Below, piece by piece: positions 26,977-35,630 of a DNA stretch of 64,000 nucleotides; the first letter of the stretch is position 1; each line of letters begins with the position of its first letter. A program made the translations under genes and the position numbers. This DNA comes from Streptomyces sp. NBC_00271. GTDB lineage: Bacteria; Actinomycetota; Actinomycetes; Streptomycetales; Streptomycetaceae. The DNA is taken from contig NZ_CP108070.1 of the NCBI RefSeq assembly GCF_036178845.1, forward strand, positions 3,348,001-3,412,000, in the 5' to 3' direction. The notes under the pieces are model-generated. The model saw nothing but the letters and a program-made list of their open reading frames with translations. It was not told where the DNA came from and ran no database searches.

Positions 26977-28233
26977 TCACCAGACCCGTACTGACGCTCC
27001 CCGCGCGAACACCGGACTCGTCGCGTCCGCCGGGGCCCGCGTCAGCGGTTCGGCCAGTTCCGCCACGGTCGGTCCCACCTCCGCCGCGAGGGCGTCCAGC
27101 GCGTCGAGGTCGAAGCCGTACACCCGGGCGGCGTTCCCGCCGACCATCGCGGCGACCTCCTCGCGCGGCACGCCCGCGTACGCACAGCGCAGGCCCTCCC
27201 GGGAATAGGGGTAGGTGCCCTCGTCGTGCGGGTAGTCGCTGCCCCACATGATCTTGTCGACGCCGATCCGCTCCCGCAGCGGCACCTCGTGCGGGCGCAT
27301 GAAGCTCGCGCCGACGAAGCAGTTGTCCCGCCAGACGTCCGAGGGGCCCTTGCCCATCGCCTCGGCGAGTCCCGCGCCGAACTTCGACTCCGCCGTCGAC
27401 CTCTTCGCCCTCTTCGCCGCCGCCGACAGCCTCCCGTGGTAGTAGTCCAGCATGTCGAGCACCCCGGGGATCCAGCCCGAGCCCTGCTCGGTCAGCACCA
27501 GTCTCAGGCCGGGATGGCGGCGGAAGGCGCCGCCGAAGATGAGGTGCCAGAGCGCGCGATGGGAGAACCAGGTCGTCTCGACCATGAAGACCGCGCGGGC
27601 CGCCGGTTCCTCGCCCAGTGGCGGCGACGCCGAGCCCGCGTGGTGGTTCACGGGGACGCCCAGCTCCTCGCAGACCGCCCAGATCGGGTCGTACGTCGAG
27701 GAGTACAGCTCGGGCAGTCCCGAGCCCGGTGGGGTGCCGGGGAGCAGCAGGCCGCCCCTGAGGCCCGCCCGGGAGGCCCACCTGATCTCCTTCACCGCCT
27801 CCTCCACGTCGTTCAGGAGGATCTGGAAGACACCCGCGCGGCGGCCCGGCGCGGCCGCGCAGAAGTCCGCGAGCCAGCGGTTGTGGGCGCGCAGGCCCGC
27901 CCAGCGCCGTTCGAACTCCTCGGCGGTGGGGGCCGGCGCCATCAGGGCGGCCGACGGGAAGAAGGGCGGGATGGTGTTGGGGAACACCACCTCCGCGACG
28001 ATGCCGTCCTCCTCCAGCTCCGCCAGGCGCCGCGCGGAGTTCCAGTTCTTGTCGGCGGTGTCGGCGAGCAGGTCTTCGTACGGATTGACGTACGTGGCCG
28101 CCCACGCGTCGAACGCCTCGTGGTGTTCCTTCGCCAGGTAGGGCCGGTAGTCCAGGAGGTCCGCCCCGGCGTGGCAGTCCGCCGAGATCACGGTGTAGCG
28201 GTCGGTCACGGGGTCGTTCGTGGGGGCGCTCAC
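26977..28233 (-). CDS. Amidohydrolase family protein (ACMSD-like), copy 1
   Basis: A 418-aa metal-dependent hydrolase/decarboxylase of the amidohydrolase-2 (ACMSD-related) family. Likely metal or active-site residues are in SADCHAG near the N-terminus, VNHHAG in the middle and MWGSDYPHDEG toward the end (Asp of the last motif is the usual catalytic residue). The sequence aligns along its whole length with the next gene. The GTG at 28233 overlaps the stop of copy 2 (GTGA). It is the last gene of a four-gene operon that also encodes an SDR and an acetoacetate-decarboxylase-like protein. The substrate is unknown. Confidence 0.83.
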   Translation of the reverse strand: MSAPTNDPVTDRYTVISADCHAGADLLDYRPYLAKEHHEAFDAWAATYVNPYEDLLADTADKNWNSARRLAELEEDGIVAEVVFPNTIPPFFPSAALMAPAPTAEEFERRWAGLRAHNRWLADFCAAAPGRRAGVFQILLNDVEEAVKEIRWASRAGLRGGLLLPGTPPGSGLPELYSSTYDPIWAVCEELGVPVNHHAGSASPPLGEEPAARAVFMVETTWFSHRALWHLIFGGAFRRHPGLRLVLTEQGSGWIPGVLDMLDYYHGRLSAAAKRAKRSTAESKFGAGLAEAMGKGPSDVWRDNCFVGASFMRPHEVPLRERIGVDKIMWGSDYPHDEGTYPYSREGLRCAYAGVPREEVAAMVGGNAARVYGFDLDALDALAAEVGPTVAELAEPLTRAPADATSPVFARGASVRVW

Positions 28234-29513
28234 GGCGTCGTCCCCAGGACCGGGAAGTCGTGGTCGGTCAGCCAGTGGCGGCCCACCTCGCGCGAGCGTG
28301 CCCAGGACGCCGCCACGGCCGTCTGGTCGTCGCTCTGGCCGAGGTCGGCCGGGGTCGGGCCGATGCGCCGGGCGAGCGGGGTCAGCCGCTCGACGTCGAA
28401 GCCGAAGACCTCGGCGGCCGCGAGGCCGAGCATGCGGCGGGTCTCCGCGACCGGGATGTCGTGGAAGGTGCGCCGCAGCCACGCGCGGGTGTCGGGCCAG
28501 GTTCCCTCGGGGTGCGGGAAGTCGCTGCCCCAGAGGATGTTGTCGACGCCGATCTCGTAGCGCTGGGCGAGTTCGCGGCGCTTGGTGTTCGTCGCGCAGA
28601 TGAAGAGCTGCCGGTCGAGGTACTCGTGCGGGGGTCGCTTCAGCTCGGCGAAGGGCGACAGCTTCTTGCCGCCGTGCGCGCCCAGGTAGAGGCGGTCCAT
28701 GAACCACAGGAGGTTCGGCAGCCACCAGCAGCCCGACTCGGCCACCCCGAACCTCAGCCCCGGGTGGCGTTCGAAGACGCCCGACCAGAGCAGGAACCAC
28801 AGGGGGCGCGCGGGCCACCAGGTGACTTCGGAGACGTAGATCCCCAGGTGGTCGCCGTACTCGTGGCGCGGTGCCGCGCCGGAGTGCGTGACCACCGGCA
28901 TCCCGCACTCGGCGGCGGCCGCCCACACGGGGTCGTAACGGCGGTCGTGGTAGGGCTCCTTGTCGACCCACATGGCGGGGATCATCAAGGCGCCGAGTCC
29001 CGACTCCTTGGCGCGGTACACCTCGGCGACGACCGCGTCGGGGGCCGCCGTGATCGGCAACAGGGCGACCCCGCAGTGCCGTTCGGGGTTCTGCCCGACG
29101 AACTCCGCCAGCCAGCGGTTGTGGGCCTGCGCGCCCGCCATGCCGAGCTGCGGGTCGTGGTCGCCGGAGAGGCCGAGGCCCACGCCGAAGGGGGCCGCCG
29201 TGCGGCTGTCCACGGCGTCGGCGTCCGGGAAGACCACCTCCCCCGCCACACCGTCGCCGTCCAGCTCCTTGAGGCGCTGCGCGGTGTCCCAACCACCGCG
29301 CAGGCCCTCCTCGTTGTCCTGGAACCAGCGGTCCGCGAACGCCTCGTTGCGGATGCCGAGCCGGTTCATCTCCTCGCGGCGCCGGCCCTGGCCCGCGAGG
29401 AACTCGTCGAAGTCCCGGTGGAACCGGGAGTCCAGGTAGGGCCGATACTCCTCGGTGGGGAGCCCGGCGTGGCAGTCGGAGGAGATGATCAGATAGGGGT
29501 CCCGGTCGGTCAT
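28230..29513 (-). CDS. Amidohydrolase family protein (ACMSD-like), copy 2
   Basis: A 427-aa paralogue of the following gene in the operon. It has ISSDCHAG near the N-terminus, VVTHSGAA in the middle and LWGSDFPHPEG toward the C-terminus, the same three sites as copy 1. Family relatives decarboxylate or hydrolyse aromatic and muconate-type acids. Two adjacent, translationally linked copies suggest a heteromer or two successive steps. The ATG at 29513 follows GAGGAGGCGGGCG. The gene is 11 bp downstream of the SDR gene and overlaps copy 1 by 4 bp. Confidence 0.83.
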   Translation of the reverse strand: MTDRDPYLIISSDCHAGLPTEEYRPYLDSRFHRDFDEFLAGQGRRREEMNRLGIRNEAFADRWFQDNEEGLRGGWDTAQRLKELDGDGVAGEVVFPDADAVDSRTAAPFGVGLGLSGDHDPQLGMAGAQAHNRWLAEFVGQNPERHCGVALLPITAAPDAVVAEVYRAKESGLGALMIPAMWVDKEPYHDRRYDPVWAAAAECGMPVVTHSGAAPRHEYGDHLGIYVSEVTWWPARPLWFLLWSGVFERHPGLRFGVAESGCWWLPNLLWFMDRLYLGAHGGKKLSPFAELKRPPHEYLDRQLFICATNTKRRELAQRYEIGVDNILWGSDFPHPEGTWPDTRAWLRRTFHDIPVAETRRMLGLAAAEVFGFDVERLTPLARRIGPTPADLGQSDDQTAVAASWARSREVGRHWLTDHDFPVLGTTP

Positions 29514-29524
29514 CGCCCGCCTCC

Positions 29525-30409
29525 TCAGTCCAGGATGAAGTGCTCTAGGTACGACGGGTCGGCCCGGTCGAGCATCGACTGCGACCTCGCCCGGATCTGC
29601 CGGTCGCTGTGCTCGCTCGCGGGCAGCAGCCAGAACCGGCCCTCCCGGATGCCGTCCGCCACCAGGTCGGCGACCTCCTCCACCGGCGTGAACCGCACCT
29701 CCTGCCCCGCCTCCTTCATCGCGGCCTCCCACTGGTCGAGGCTGCGGTACGGAGTCTTCCTGGGGCGCTGTTTCGCGTAGCGCTCGGGCCGGTTGCGGTG
29801 CGACTCCCACAGGCCGGTACGGAGCATGTGGGGCCCGGGGAAGAGCACGGACGCCCCCACACGCGCGTGCTCCGCCTTCAGATGCGCGTACAGGGACTCG
29901 GTCATCGTCACGACGGCCGCCTTGGTGACGGCGTACACGGAGGCGGTCGGCAGCGGGGCGATCCCGCCGTCGCCGGACGAGGTGTTGACGACGTGGCCCG
30001 GCTCTCCCCCGGCGATCATCCGCGGCACGAAGGCCTGCACGCCGTGGAAGACGCCCCAGACGTTGACGGCGAAGGCCCACTGCCAGTCGTTCGGATCGTG
30101 CTCCCACATGCGGCCCTCGGCGCCGGAGCCGACCCCCGCGTTGTTGCACAGGACATGCACGGCGCCGTACTTCTCGTACGTCTCGGCGGCGAGCGCGTCG
30201 AGCTGTTCGCGCTCCGAGACGTCCACCACGCGCGCGTGCACCTGCGCCCCGTCCTCCCGCAGCGTGGCGGCGGCCTTCTCCAGGGCGCCCTCCTCGACGT
30301 CCGCGAGGACCACCTTCAGACCGTCCGCCGCGAACCGGCGCGCCATCGCCAGCCCGATACCGCTCGCCGCGCCGGTGACGACGGCGACCTGCCCCGCCCG
30401 GAGATCCAT
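29525..30409 (-). CDS. Short-chain dehydrogenase/reductase
   Basis: A 294-aa classical SDR with an extended C-terminus. It has the cofactor motif TGAASGIG at the N-terminus, the NNAG motif in LCNNAGVG, catalytic Ser in NTSSGDGG and the Y-x3-K pair in SVYAVTKAAV. Asp in the second strand (VLADVEEG) suggests preference for NAD(H). The last 60 residues (SEHSDRQIRARSQSML) are longer than in FabG. The start ATG overlaps the stop of the upstream decarboxylase-like gene by one base. It probably oxidises or reduces a hydroxy/keto intermediate in the operon's pathway; the substrate is not known. Confidence 0.85.
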   Translation of the reverse strand: MDLRAGQVAVVTGAASGIGLAMARRFAADGLKVVLADVEEGALEKAAATLREDGAQVHARVVDVSEREQLDALAAETYEKYGAVHVLCNNAGVGSGAEGRMWEHDPNDWQWAFAVNVWGVFHGVQAFVPRMIAGGEPGHVVNTSSGDGGIAPLPTASVYAVTKAAVVTMTESLYAHLKAEHARVGASVLFPGPHMLRTGLWESHRNRPERYAKQRPRKTPYRSLDQWEAAMKEAGQEVRFTPVEEVADLVADGIREGRFWLLPASEHSDRQIRARSQSMLDRADPSYLEHFILD

Positions 30410-31206
30410 CAGGCACTCCCTTCCGGCGGCCCGTCGAGGATCTGCCGCGGATCGTCGTAGCGCTGGTGGATGTACGGCAACAGGGCCTGGGCGCTGACGC
30501 GTTCGACCACCCGGCCCGTCTGGTCGGTGGTCTTCTCGCCGAGGGTGATCTCGACCAGTTCGCGTACGGGGAGGTCGGCGACCGGGTCGTACATCGACTC
30601 GCGCAGCACGACGTCCCCGGTGACGCGCTCCAGCCTGCGCACCTTCTCGTTGCGTACGCAGTGCACGAGCACGGGGTCGGCGTCGAAGCCCGAACCGTCC
30701 ACCGCGGGAAGGAACTTGAAGTAGAAGTCGGTCTTCCGGGCGGGCTCGGGCAGCGGCAGGTCACCGCTCACCGCGCCGCGCACCTCGACGAACGCGATGC
30801 CGTGCCGGGCGAGTGCGGCCCGTACGACGAGGCCGTCGCGTTCCACGGTGACCTCGCCGAGCTTCTTGGGCTCCCCGAAGACCTCGCGGCCGCCGATGAG
30901 CGCCCGCTCGTGGGTCATCGGCATGACCAGCGGGTACCAGCCCTCGACGCCGTCGTGCGCTGCGGCGACGGCGAACGAGCCCGCGCCGAGCGGATAACCC
31001 GGCAGGTCCACCTTGCTGATGTTCACCCGGACCAGGGGGCGTCCGGTGGGTTTGAGCGGGGGTGGCAGGACCGCCGCGACCGCGTCCGGATCACTCTCCC
31101 AGACGGCCACCACACCAGTGGACCAGATGTCGGGGAGCTTGGCGCTCGCGGTGCGCGCGGCGGCGATCTCCGCCTCGGTCCGTGCGCCGTACCTCACTCG
31201 TGCCAT
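30409..31206 (-). CDS. Acetoacetate decarboxylase family protein
   Basis: A 265-aa protein of the acetoacetate decarboxylase superfamily, which uses a Schiff-base lysine to act on beta-keto acids or related aldol substrates. Family elements are VLPPPLKPTGRPLVRVNI, the GSFAVAA strand, and the GREVFGEPKKLGEV motif, whose lysines include the candidate catalytic residue. The first gene of the four-gene operon starts at ATG 31206 in front of GTACGGAC. The frame extends upstream to 31347 without coding character. The 251-bp gap to the divergent exonuclease holds its promoter. Confidence 0.83.
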   Translation of the reverse strand: MARVRYGARTEAEIAAARTASAKLPDIWSTGVVAVWESDPDAVAAVLPPPLKPTGRPLVRVNISKVDLPGYPLGAGSFAVAAAHDGVEGWYPLVMPMTHERALIGGREVFGEPKKLGEVTVERDGLVVRAALARHGIAFVEVRGAVSGDLPLPEPARKTDFYFKFLPAVDGSGFDADPVLVHCVRNEKVRRLERVTGDVVLRESMYDPVADLPVRELVEITLGEKTTDQTGRVVERVSAQALLPYIHQRYDDPRQILDGPPEGSA

Positions 31207-31443
31207 GTCCGTACCGCCCTTCGTAGGCGCTACCTGCTGGGGCGCGGAGCACGCTTGCAGGACACCGTCGAAAGGTCCATAGCCATGCGTCAGCCATGCG
31301 CCCGGGACCGCGCGCCGGGCCGGACCAACCGGTGACCCGCGCCACAAAGGGCACCCCTGTCCCCCGCCGACCGCGTCAACTCACGGGGCCGGACCGTCCG
31401 TCGGTTCCGGGAAGGTGGGGGCCGGACTGTCAGTCAGGGCCCG

Positions 31444-31449
31444 TATCCT
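31444..31449 (+). promoter_or_regulatory. Candidate -10 element for a leaderless exonuclease transcript
   Basis: TATCCT lies 8 nt before the ATG at 31458, the spacing expected when transcription begins at the start codon. No Shine-Dalgarno sequence is present between them. The -35 region is not convincing. Confidence 0.4.
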
Positions 31450-31457
31450 CAGTGACC

Positions 31458-32477
31458 ATGCTCGAAGACCTGACGACCGCCGCGTCACCAATCCCCTGGC
31501 CGGCCGCGTATCCGCAGGGGTACGCGGTCGTCGACGTGGAGACCACCGGCCTGGCCCGCGACGACCGGATAATCTCGGCCGCCGTCTACCGGCTGGACGC
31601 GCGCGGCGAGGTCGAGGACCACTGGTACACGATGGTCAACCCGGAGCGGGACCCGGGTCCGGTCTGGATCCACGGTCTGACGACCGAGGTGCTCGAAGGT
31701 GCCCCGCTCTTCCAGGACATCGCCGGGGAGTTCTCCGACCGGCTCGCCGACCGGGTGCTCGTGGCGCACAACGCGGTCTTCGACTGGTCGATGATCGCGC
31801 GGGAGTACGCGCGCGCGGAGCGTGAGGCGCCGGTGCGTCAGCGGCTGTGCACCATCGCGCTGTCCAAGGAACTGGGCCTGCCGCTGCCCAACCACAAGCT
31901 GGAGTCGCTGGCCGCGCACTTCGGTGTCGTACAGCAGCGGGCGCACCACGCGCTGGACGACGCGCGCGTGCTGGCCGAGGCGTTCCGGCCGAGCCTGCGG
32001 GCCGCCGCGCGGGACGGCATCCGGCTGCCGCTCCTGGAGTGCCGGCCGCTCAAGGAGTGGTCCGAGAGCCCCGCGGCACCACGGATCGGACGGCAGTCCG
32101 GTTCCGGTGGTCAGTCGTCCGGAGGGTACTCGTCCGGTGGCTACCCGTCCGGGAGTTGGCGGCCCTCACGCAAACGCCCCGCATGCCCCCATCCCAACCC
32201 GGGTCGCTACGAAGCGGACAAACCACTCAAGCAGGGTATGCGGGTCGCTTTCTCCGGGGACACGTCCATCGACCGCGAGCTGCTGGAGGACCGTGCCGTC
32301 GAGGCCGGCCTGCATGTCGCGACGAGTCTGTCCCGGCTGACCAGCCTGCTCGTCACCAACGATCCGGACTCCAGTACGTCCAAAGTGGTCAAGGCCAAAC
32401 AGTTCGGGACACCGGTGATCGACGAGGCGGCGTTCGGCCAGCTGCTGCGGGACGTGGCACCGGCCTCGGAGAAGTGA
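31458..32477 (+). CDS. DEDDh 3'-5' exonuclease with C-terminal BRCT domain
   Basis: A 339-aa protein related to the DNA polymerase III epsilon subunit. The exonuclease domain (residues about 15-185) has ExoI VVDVETTGL, ExoII HNAVFDW and ExoIII HHALDDARV with the DEDDh His. A Gly/Ser/Tyr-rich linker (repeated SSGGY units, about 210-235) leads to a BRCT domain (about 255-335; GMRVAFSGDTS and HVATSLSRLTSLLV). BRCT fusion suggests a DNA-repair rather than replicative role. The ATG at 31458 has no ribosome site but a -10-like TATCCT eight bases upstream, so the mRNA may be leaderless. It is divergent from the decarboxylase operon. Confidence 0.85.
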   Translation: MLEDLTTAASPIPWPAAYPQGYAVVDVETTGLARDDRIISAAVYRLDARGEVEDHWYTMVNPERDPGPVWIHGLTTEVLEGAPLFQDIAGEFSDRLADRVLVAHNAVFDWSMIAREYARAEREAPVRQRLCTIALSKELGLPLPNHKLESLAAHFGVVQQRAHHALDDARVLAEAFRPSLRAAARDGIRLPLLECRPLKEWSESPAAPRIGRQSGSGGQSSGGYSSGGYPSGSWRPSRKRPACPHPNPGRYEADKPLKQGMRVAFSGDTSIDRELLEDRAVEAGLHVATSLSRLTSLLVTNDPDSSTSKVVKAKQFGTPVIDEAAFGQLLRDVAPASEK

Positions 32478-32589
32478 ACCCGAGAGGCTGAAGAGGGGCC
32501 GGGGTCGCTGACGGACGTACGGGTGATTGCCGGGCGACTCGCCCGGCGCCCGCTCGCCCGCGCCGCGTCGGCACCTCACCCTGTGGCGC

Positions 32590-32823
32590 ATGGCGAGATG
32601 CGAAGTGTGCGGCAACGACTACGGCATGACCTTCGAGGTGCACGCGCAGGGCGCGGTGCACGTCTTCGACTGTTTCTCCTGCGCGATCCACCGGATGGCC
32701 CCCATCTGCGAGCACTGTCGCGTGCAGATCATCGGCCAGGGCGTCGAGGTCGAGGGCCACTGGTTCTGCGGCGCGCACTGCGCCCGCGCGGAGGGCAAGG
32801 TGGGCATCATCGACAAGGTCTGA
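32590..32823 (+). CDS. Small zinc-binding (metallothionein/LIM-like) protein
   Basis: A 77-aa protein built around cysteine pairs: Cys4/Cys7, Cys28/Cys31, Cys40/Cys43, then His57/Cys60 and Cys64. The spacing gives two treble-clef-like metal sites reminiscent of LIM fingers and of prokaryotic metallothioneins. The ATG at 32590 begins MARCEVCGNDYG; an in-frame start at 32527 would add 21 residues of low complexity. The gene lies between the exonuclease and SURF1 genes. It could bind zinc as a structural finger or buffer metal; its sequence alone does not decide. Functional assignment is weak, but the gene is convincing. Confidence 0.8.
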   Translation: MARCEVCGNDYGMTFEVHAQGAVHVFDCFSCAIHRMAPICEHCRVQIIGQGVEVEGHWFCGAHCARAEGKVGIIDKV

Positions 32824-32888
32824 GGGCCGAGCGGAACGGTCCGAGAGCACACGTTCCCCTCGTGGCGACGCACACCCCCCTGAATACG

Positions 32889-32917
32889 CCCCACGACCGA
32901 GTTGTACGGTCGTGGGG
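32889..32917 (+). promoter_or_regulatory. Hairpin reaching the SURF1 start codon
   Basis: A perfect 11-bp stem, CCCCACGACCG (32889-32899) / CGGTCGTGGGG (32907-32917), with a 7-nt loop. The last stem base is the G of the GTG start. It could terminate the upstream gene or hinder initiation of SURF1; no T-run follows. Confidence 0.5.
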
Positions 32918-33708
32918 TGTACCGCTTCCTGTTGTCCCGGCAGTGGGTGATTCTCACCCTCGTGGCCCTCCTGCTCATCCCCACGATGATCAAGCTGGGC
33001 TTCTGGCAGCTGCACCGCCATGAGCACAAGGTCGCGCTCAACAAGGTGATCTCGCAGTCGCTGACGGCCACGCCGGTGCCCGCCGAGTCGGTCACCGCGC
33101 CGGGGCAGCACGTCAAGCACGCGGACCTGTACCGCCGGGTGACCGCGAAGGGCACCTTCGACACCGCGCACGAGGTCGTCGTGCGGCGCCGCACCAACGC
33201 CGACGGCGAGGTCGGCTACCACGTCCTGACCCCCTTCGACCTGGACGACGGCCGGGTGCTCCTCGTCAACCGGGGCTGGATCGACTCGAACGGCTCACAG
33301 ACCGCGTTCCCGAAGATCCCGGCGCCCGCGAAGGGCGAGATCACCGTCACCGGGCGGCTGATGCCCGACGAGACGACCGGCGACAGCGGCATCAAGAACA
33401 TCCAGGGCCTGCCCGACCGCCAGGTCATGCTGATCAACAGCGAGCAGCAGGCCAAGAGCCTCGGCAAGCAGGTCCTCGGCGGGTACATCGAGCAGACGGC
33501 GCCCGCACCCAAGGGCGACTCCCCCGAACTGATCCCCGACCCCGAGCACAACGACATCGGTCCGCACATGGCGTACGCGATCCAGTGGTGGCTCTTCTCC
33601 GCGGGCGTGCCCGTGGGCTGGCTGATCCTGGTCCGCCGGGAGCGCCGCGACCGGTCCGAGGCCGCCGCCTCCACGTCCGCGCCGGAAGCGGCCACGGTGG
33701 CCGCCTGA
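32917..33708 (+). CDS. SURF1 family cytochrome oxidase assembly protein
   Basis: A 263-aa membrane protein with the two-helix SURF1 architecture. The N-terminal helix YRFLLSRQWVILTLVALLL is followed by the FWQLHRHEHK motif. A large extracytoplasmic domain contains VLVNRGWIDS, the SURF1 signature, and a C-terminal helix lies after HMAYAIQWW. SURF1 helps insert heme a into cytochrome c oxidase subunit I. GTG at 32917 is chosen; TTG 32902 lies in the loop/stem of the hairpin that ends at the start codon. The oxidase genes themselves are not in this window. Confidence 0.9.
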   Translation: MYRFLLSRQWVILTLVALLLIPTMIKLGFWQLHRHEHKVALNKVISQSLTATPVPAESVTAPGQHVKHADLYRRVTAKGTFDTAHEVVVRRRTNADGEVGYHVLTPFDLDDGRVLLVNRGWIDSNGSQTAFPKIPAPAKGEITVTGRLMPDETTGDSGIKNIQGLPDRQVMLINSEQQAKSLGKQVLGGYIEQTAPAPKGDSPELIPDPEHNDIGPHMAYAIQWWLFSAGVPVGWLILVRRERRDRSEAAASTSAPEAATVAA

Positions 33709-33809
33709 CCCCTGGCCCGCCGCCCCGCGCGCCCGCACTTCCTCGGCCGGTGTCACCCGGTCGGCCCCCGACCCGATTGGCCCCGGCCTTCGCCGGGAAC
33801 TCGCCCCAC

Positions 33810-35615
33810 GTGCACCCACGTATCGAGGACTACGCGCTCATCGGGGACGAACAGACCGCCGCGCTCGTGAGCCGGGACGGGTCCGTCGACTGGCTCTGTC
33901 TGCCACGGTTCGACTCGGCCGCCTGCTTCGCCGCGATTCTCGGCGACGAGAACCACGGCCGCTGGCGGATCTCACCCGCGGGGGCGGGCCCCTGCACCCG
34001 GCGGGCGTACCGGCAGGACACGCTGGTCCTCGACTCCGAATGGGAGACCGACGAGGGCGCGGTCCGCGTGACCGACTTCATGCCGCAGCGCGAGCACGCC
34101 CCCGATCTCATCCGCGTCGTCGAAGGGCTCAGCGGCCGGGTGACGGTACACAGCACCCTGCAACTGCGCTTCGACTACGGCTCCGTCGTGCCGTGGGTGC
34201 GCAGGGCGGACGGCCAGCGGGTGGCGGTCGCGGGCCCGGACTCGGTGTGGCTGCGCAGCGAACCCGCGGTACGCACCTGGGGCAAGGACTTCCGTACCCA
34301 CTCGGAGTTCACCGTGGAGGCGGGCGAGAAGGTCGCCTTCGTCCTGACCTGGCATCCCTCGCACCAGTCGCGCCCGCCGCTCGTCGACCCGTACGAGGCA
34401 CTGCGCTCCAGCGTCGAGGACTGGCAGGCGTGGGCGGCGCGCTGCCGTTACGACGGTCCGCACCGCGACGCCGTCGTGCGCTCCCTGATCACCCTGAAGG
34501 CCCTCACCTTCGCCCCGACCGGCGGCATCGTCGCCGCCCCCACCACCTCGCTCCCGGAGGAACTCGGCGGCGTCCGCAACTGGGACTACCGCTACTGCTG
34601 GCTGCGCGACTCGACCCTCACCCTGGGCGCGCTCCTGTCGGCCGGGTACCACGAGGAGGCCGAGGCCTGGCGCGACTGGCTGCTGCGCGCGGTCGCGGGC
34701 GACCCCGCGGACCTGCAGATCATGTACGGCCTCTCCGGTGAACGCCGGCTGCCCGAGTTCGAGCTGTCGTGGCTGCCCGGCTTCGGGGGCTCGTACCCGG
34801 TCCGGATCGGCAACGAGGCCGTGAAACAGCTCCAACTGGACGTGTACGGCGAGGTCATCGACTCGCTCTCGCTGGCCCGGCGCTCGGGCCTGCCGTCCAA
34901 GCCGCACATGTGGCGCCTGCAGTGCGCCCTGATGGAGTTCCTGCGGACCGCCTGGCGGCAGCCGGACGAGGGAATCTGGGAGGTGCGCGGCCCACGCCGG
35001 CACTTCGTGTACTCGAAGGTGATGGCGTGGGTGGCGGCCGACCGCGCCGTCCGGGCGCTGGAGAGCGAACCGGAGCTCGTCGGCGACCTGGAGGGCTGGC
35101 GCACGATGCGCGACGAGGTGCACAAGGAGGTGTGCCAGTACGGCTTCGACAGCGATCGCAACACCTTCACGCAGTCCTACGGGTCACGCGAACTGGACGC
35201 GTCACTGCTGCTCATCCCCCGCGTCGGATTCCTGCCGCCCGACGATCCCAGGGTCGTCGGCACCATCGACGCGGTGCGCGCCGAGCTCGAACGCGACGGC
35301 TTCCTGCTGCGCCGCTACAGCGACGAGGGCGTCGACGTCGACGGACTGCCGGGCGGCGAGGGCACCTTCCTCGTCTGCTCGTTCTGGCTCGCGGACGCGC
35401 TGCACATGACGGGCCGTACGAAGGAGGCCCGCGAGCTGTTCGAACGGCTGATCGGCCTGGCCAACGACGTGGGGCTGCTGTCCGAGGAGTACGACCCCGT
35501 CGCGCGCCGCCAGCTCGGCAACTTCCCCCAGGCGTTCAGCCACCTCGGCCTGGTGGGGACCGCCTTCAACCTGTTCGGTGAAGCGCATCCGGGAGGAGCC
35601 GAGAAGACCGGATAG
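33810..35615 (+). CDS. Glycoside hydrolase family 15 (glucoamylase/trehalase-like)
   Basis: A 601-aa cytosolic enzyme. The N-terminal beta-sandwich opens with HPRIEDYALIGD and DGSVDWLCLPRFDS; the catalytic (alpha/alpha)6 barrel starts near residue 230. GGVRNWDYRYCWLRDS is the GH15 signature. The other motif contributing a catalytic Glu is around DEGIWEVRG, and a second lies near the C-terminal LLSEEYDP. Actinobacterial proteins of this type include trehalases and glucan hydrolases; the substrate is not decided by sequence. GTG 33810 fits the family N-terminus; the frame is open further upstream. It ends 15 bp before the SDR gene, so they may be co-transcribed. Confidence 0.88.
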   Translation: MHPRIEDYALIGDEQTAALVSRDGSVDWLCLPRFDSAACFAAILGDENHGRWRISPAGAGPCTRRAYRQDTLVLDSEWETDEGAVRVTDFMPQREHAPDLIRVVEGLSGRVTVHSTLQLRFDYGSVVPWVRRADGQRVAVAGPDSVWLRSEPAVRTWGKDFRTHSEFTVEAGEKVAFVLTWHPSHQSRPPLVDPYEALRSSVEDWQAWAARCRYDGPHRDAVVRSLITLKALTFAPTGGIVAAPTTSLPEELGGVRNWDYRYCWLRDSTLTLGALLSAGYHEEAEAWRDWLLRAVAGDPADLQIMYGLSGERRLPEFELSWLPGFGGSYPVRIGNEAVKQLQLDVYGEVIDSLSLARRSGLPSKPHMWRLQCALMEFLRTAWRQPDEGIWEVRGPRRHFVYSKVMAWVAADRAVRALESEPELVGDLEGWRTMRDEVHKEVCQYGFDSDRNTFTQSYGSRELDASLLLIPRVGFLPPDDPRVVGTIDAVRAELERDGFLLRRYSDEGVDVDGLPGGEGTFLVCSFWLADALHMTGRTKEARELFERLIGLANDVGLLSEEYDPVARRQLGNFPQAFSHLGLVGTAFNLFGEAHPGGAEKTG

Positions 35616-35630
35616 GGGAGGATGGGGGCC

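Noticed and set aside
32100..32160. Short repeated Gly/Ser/Tyr codons in the exonuclease-BRCT gene
   Set aside because: This is a flexible linker between two recognised domains, not a mobile or regulatory repeat.
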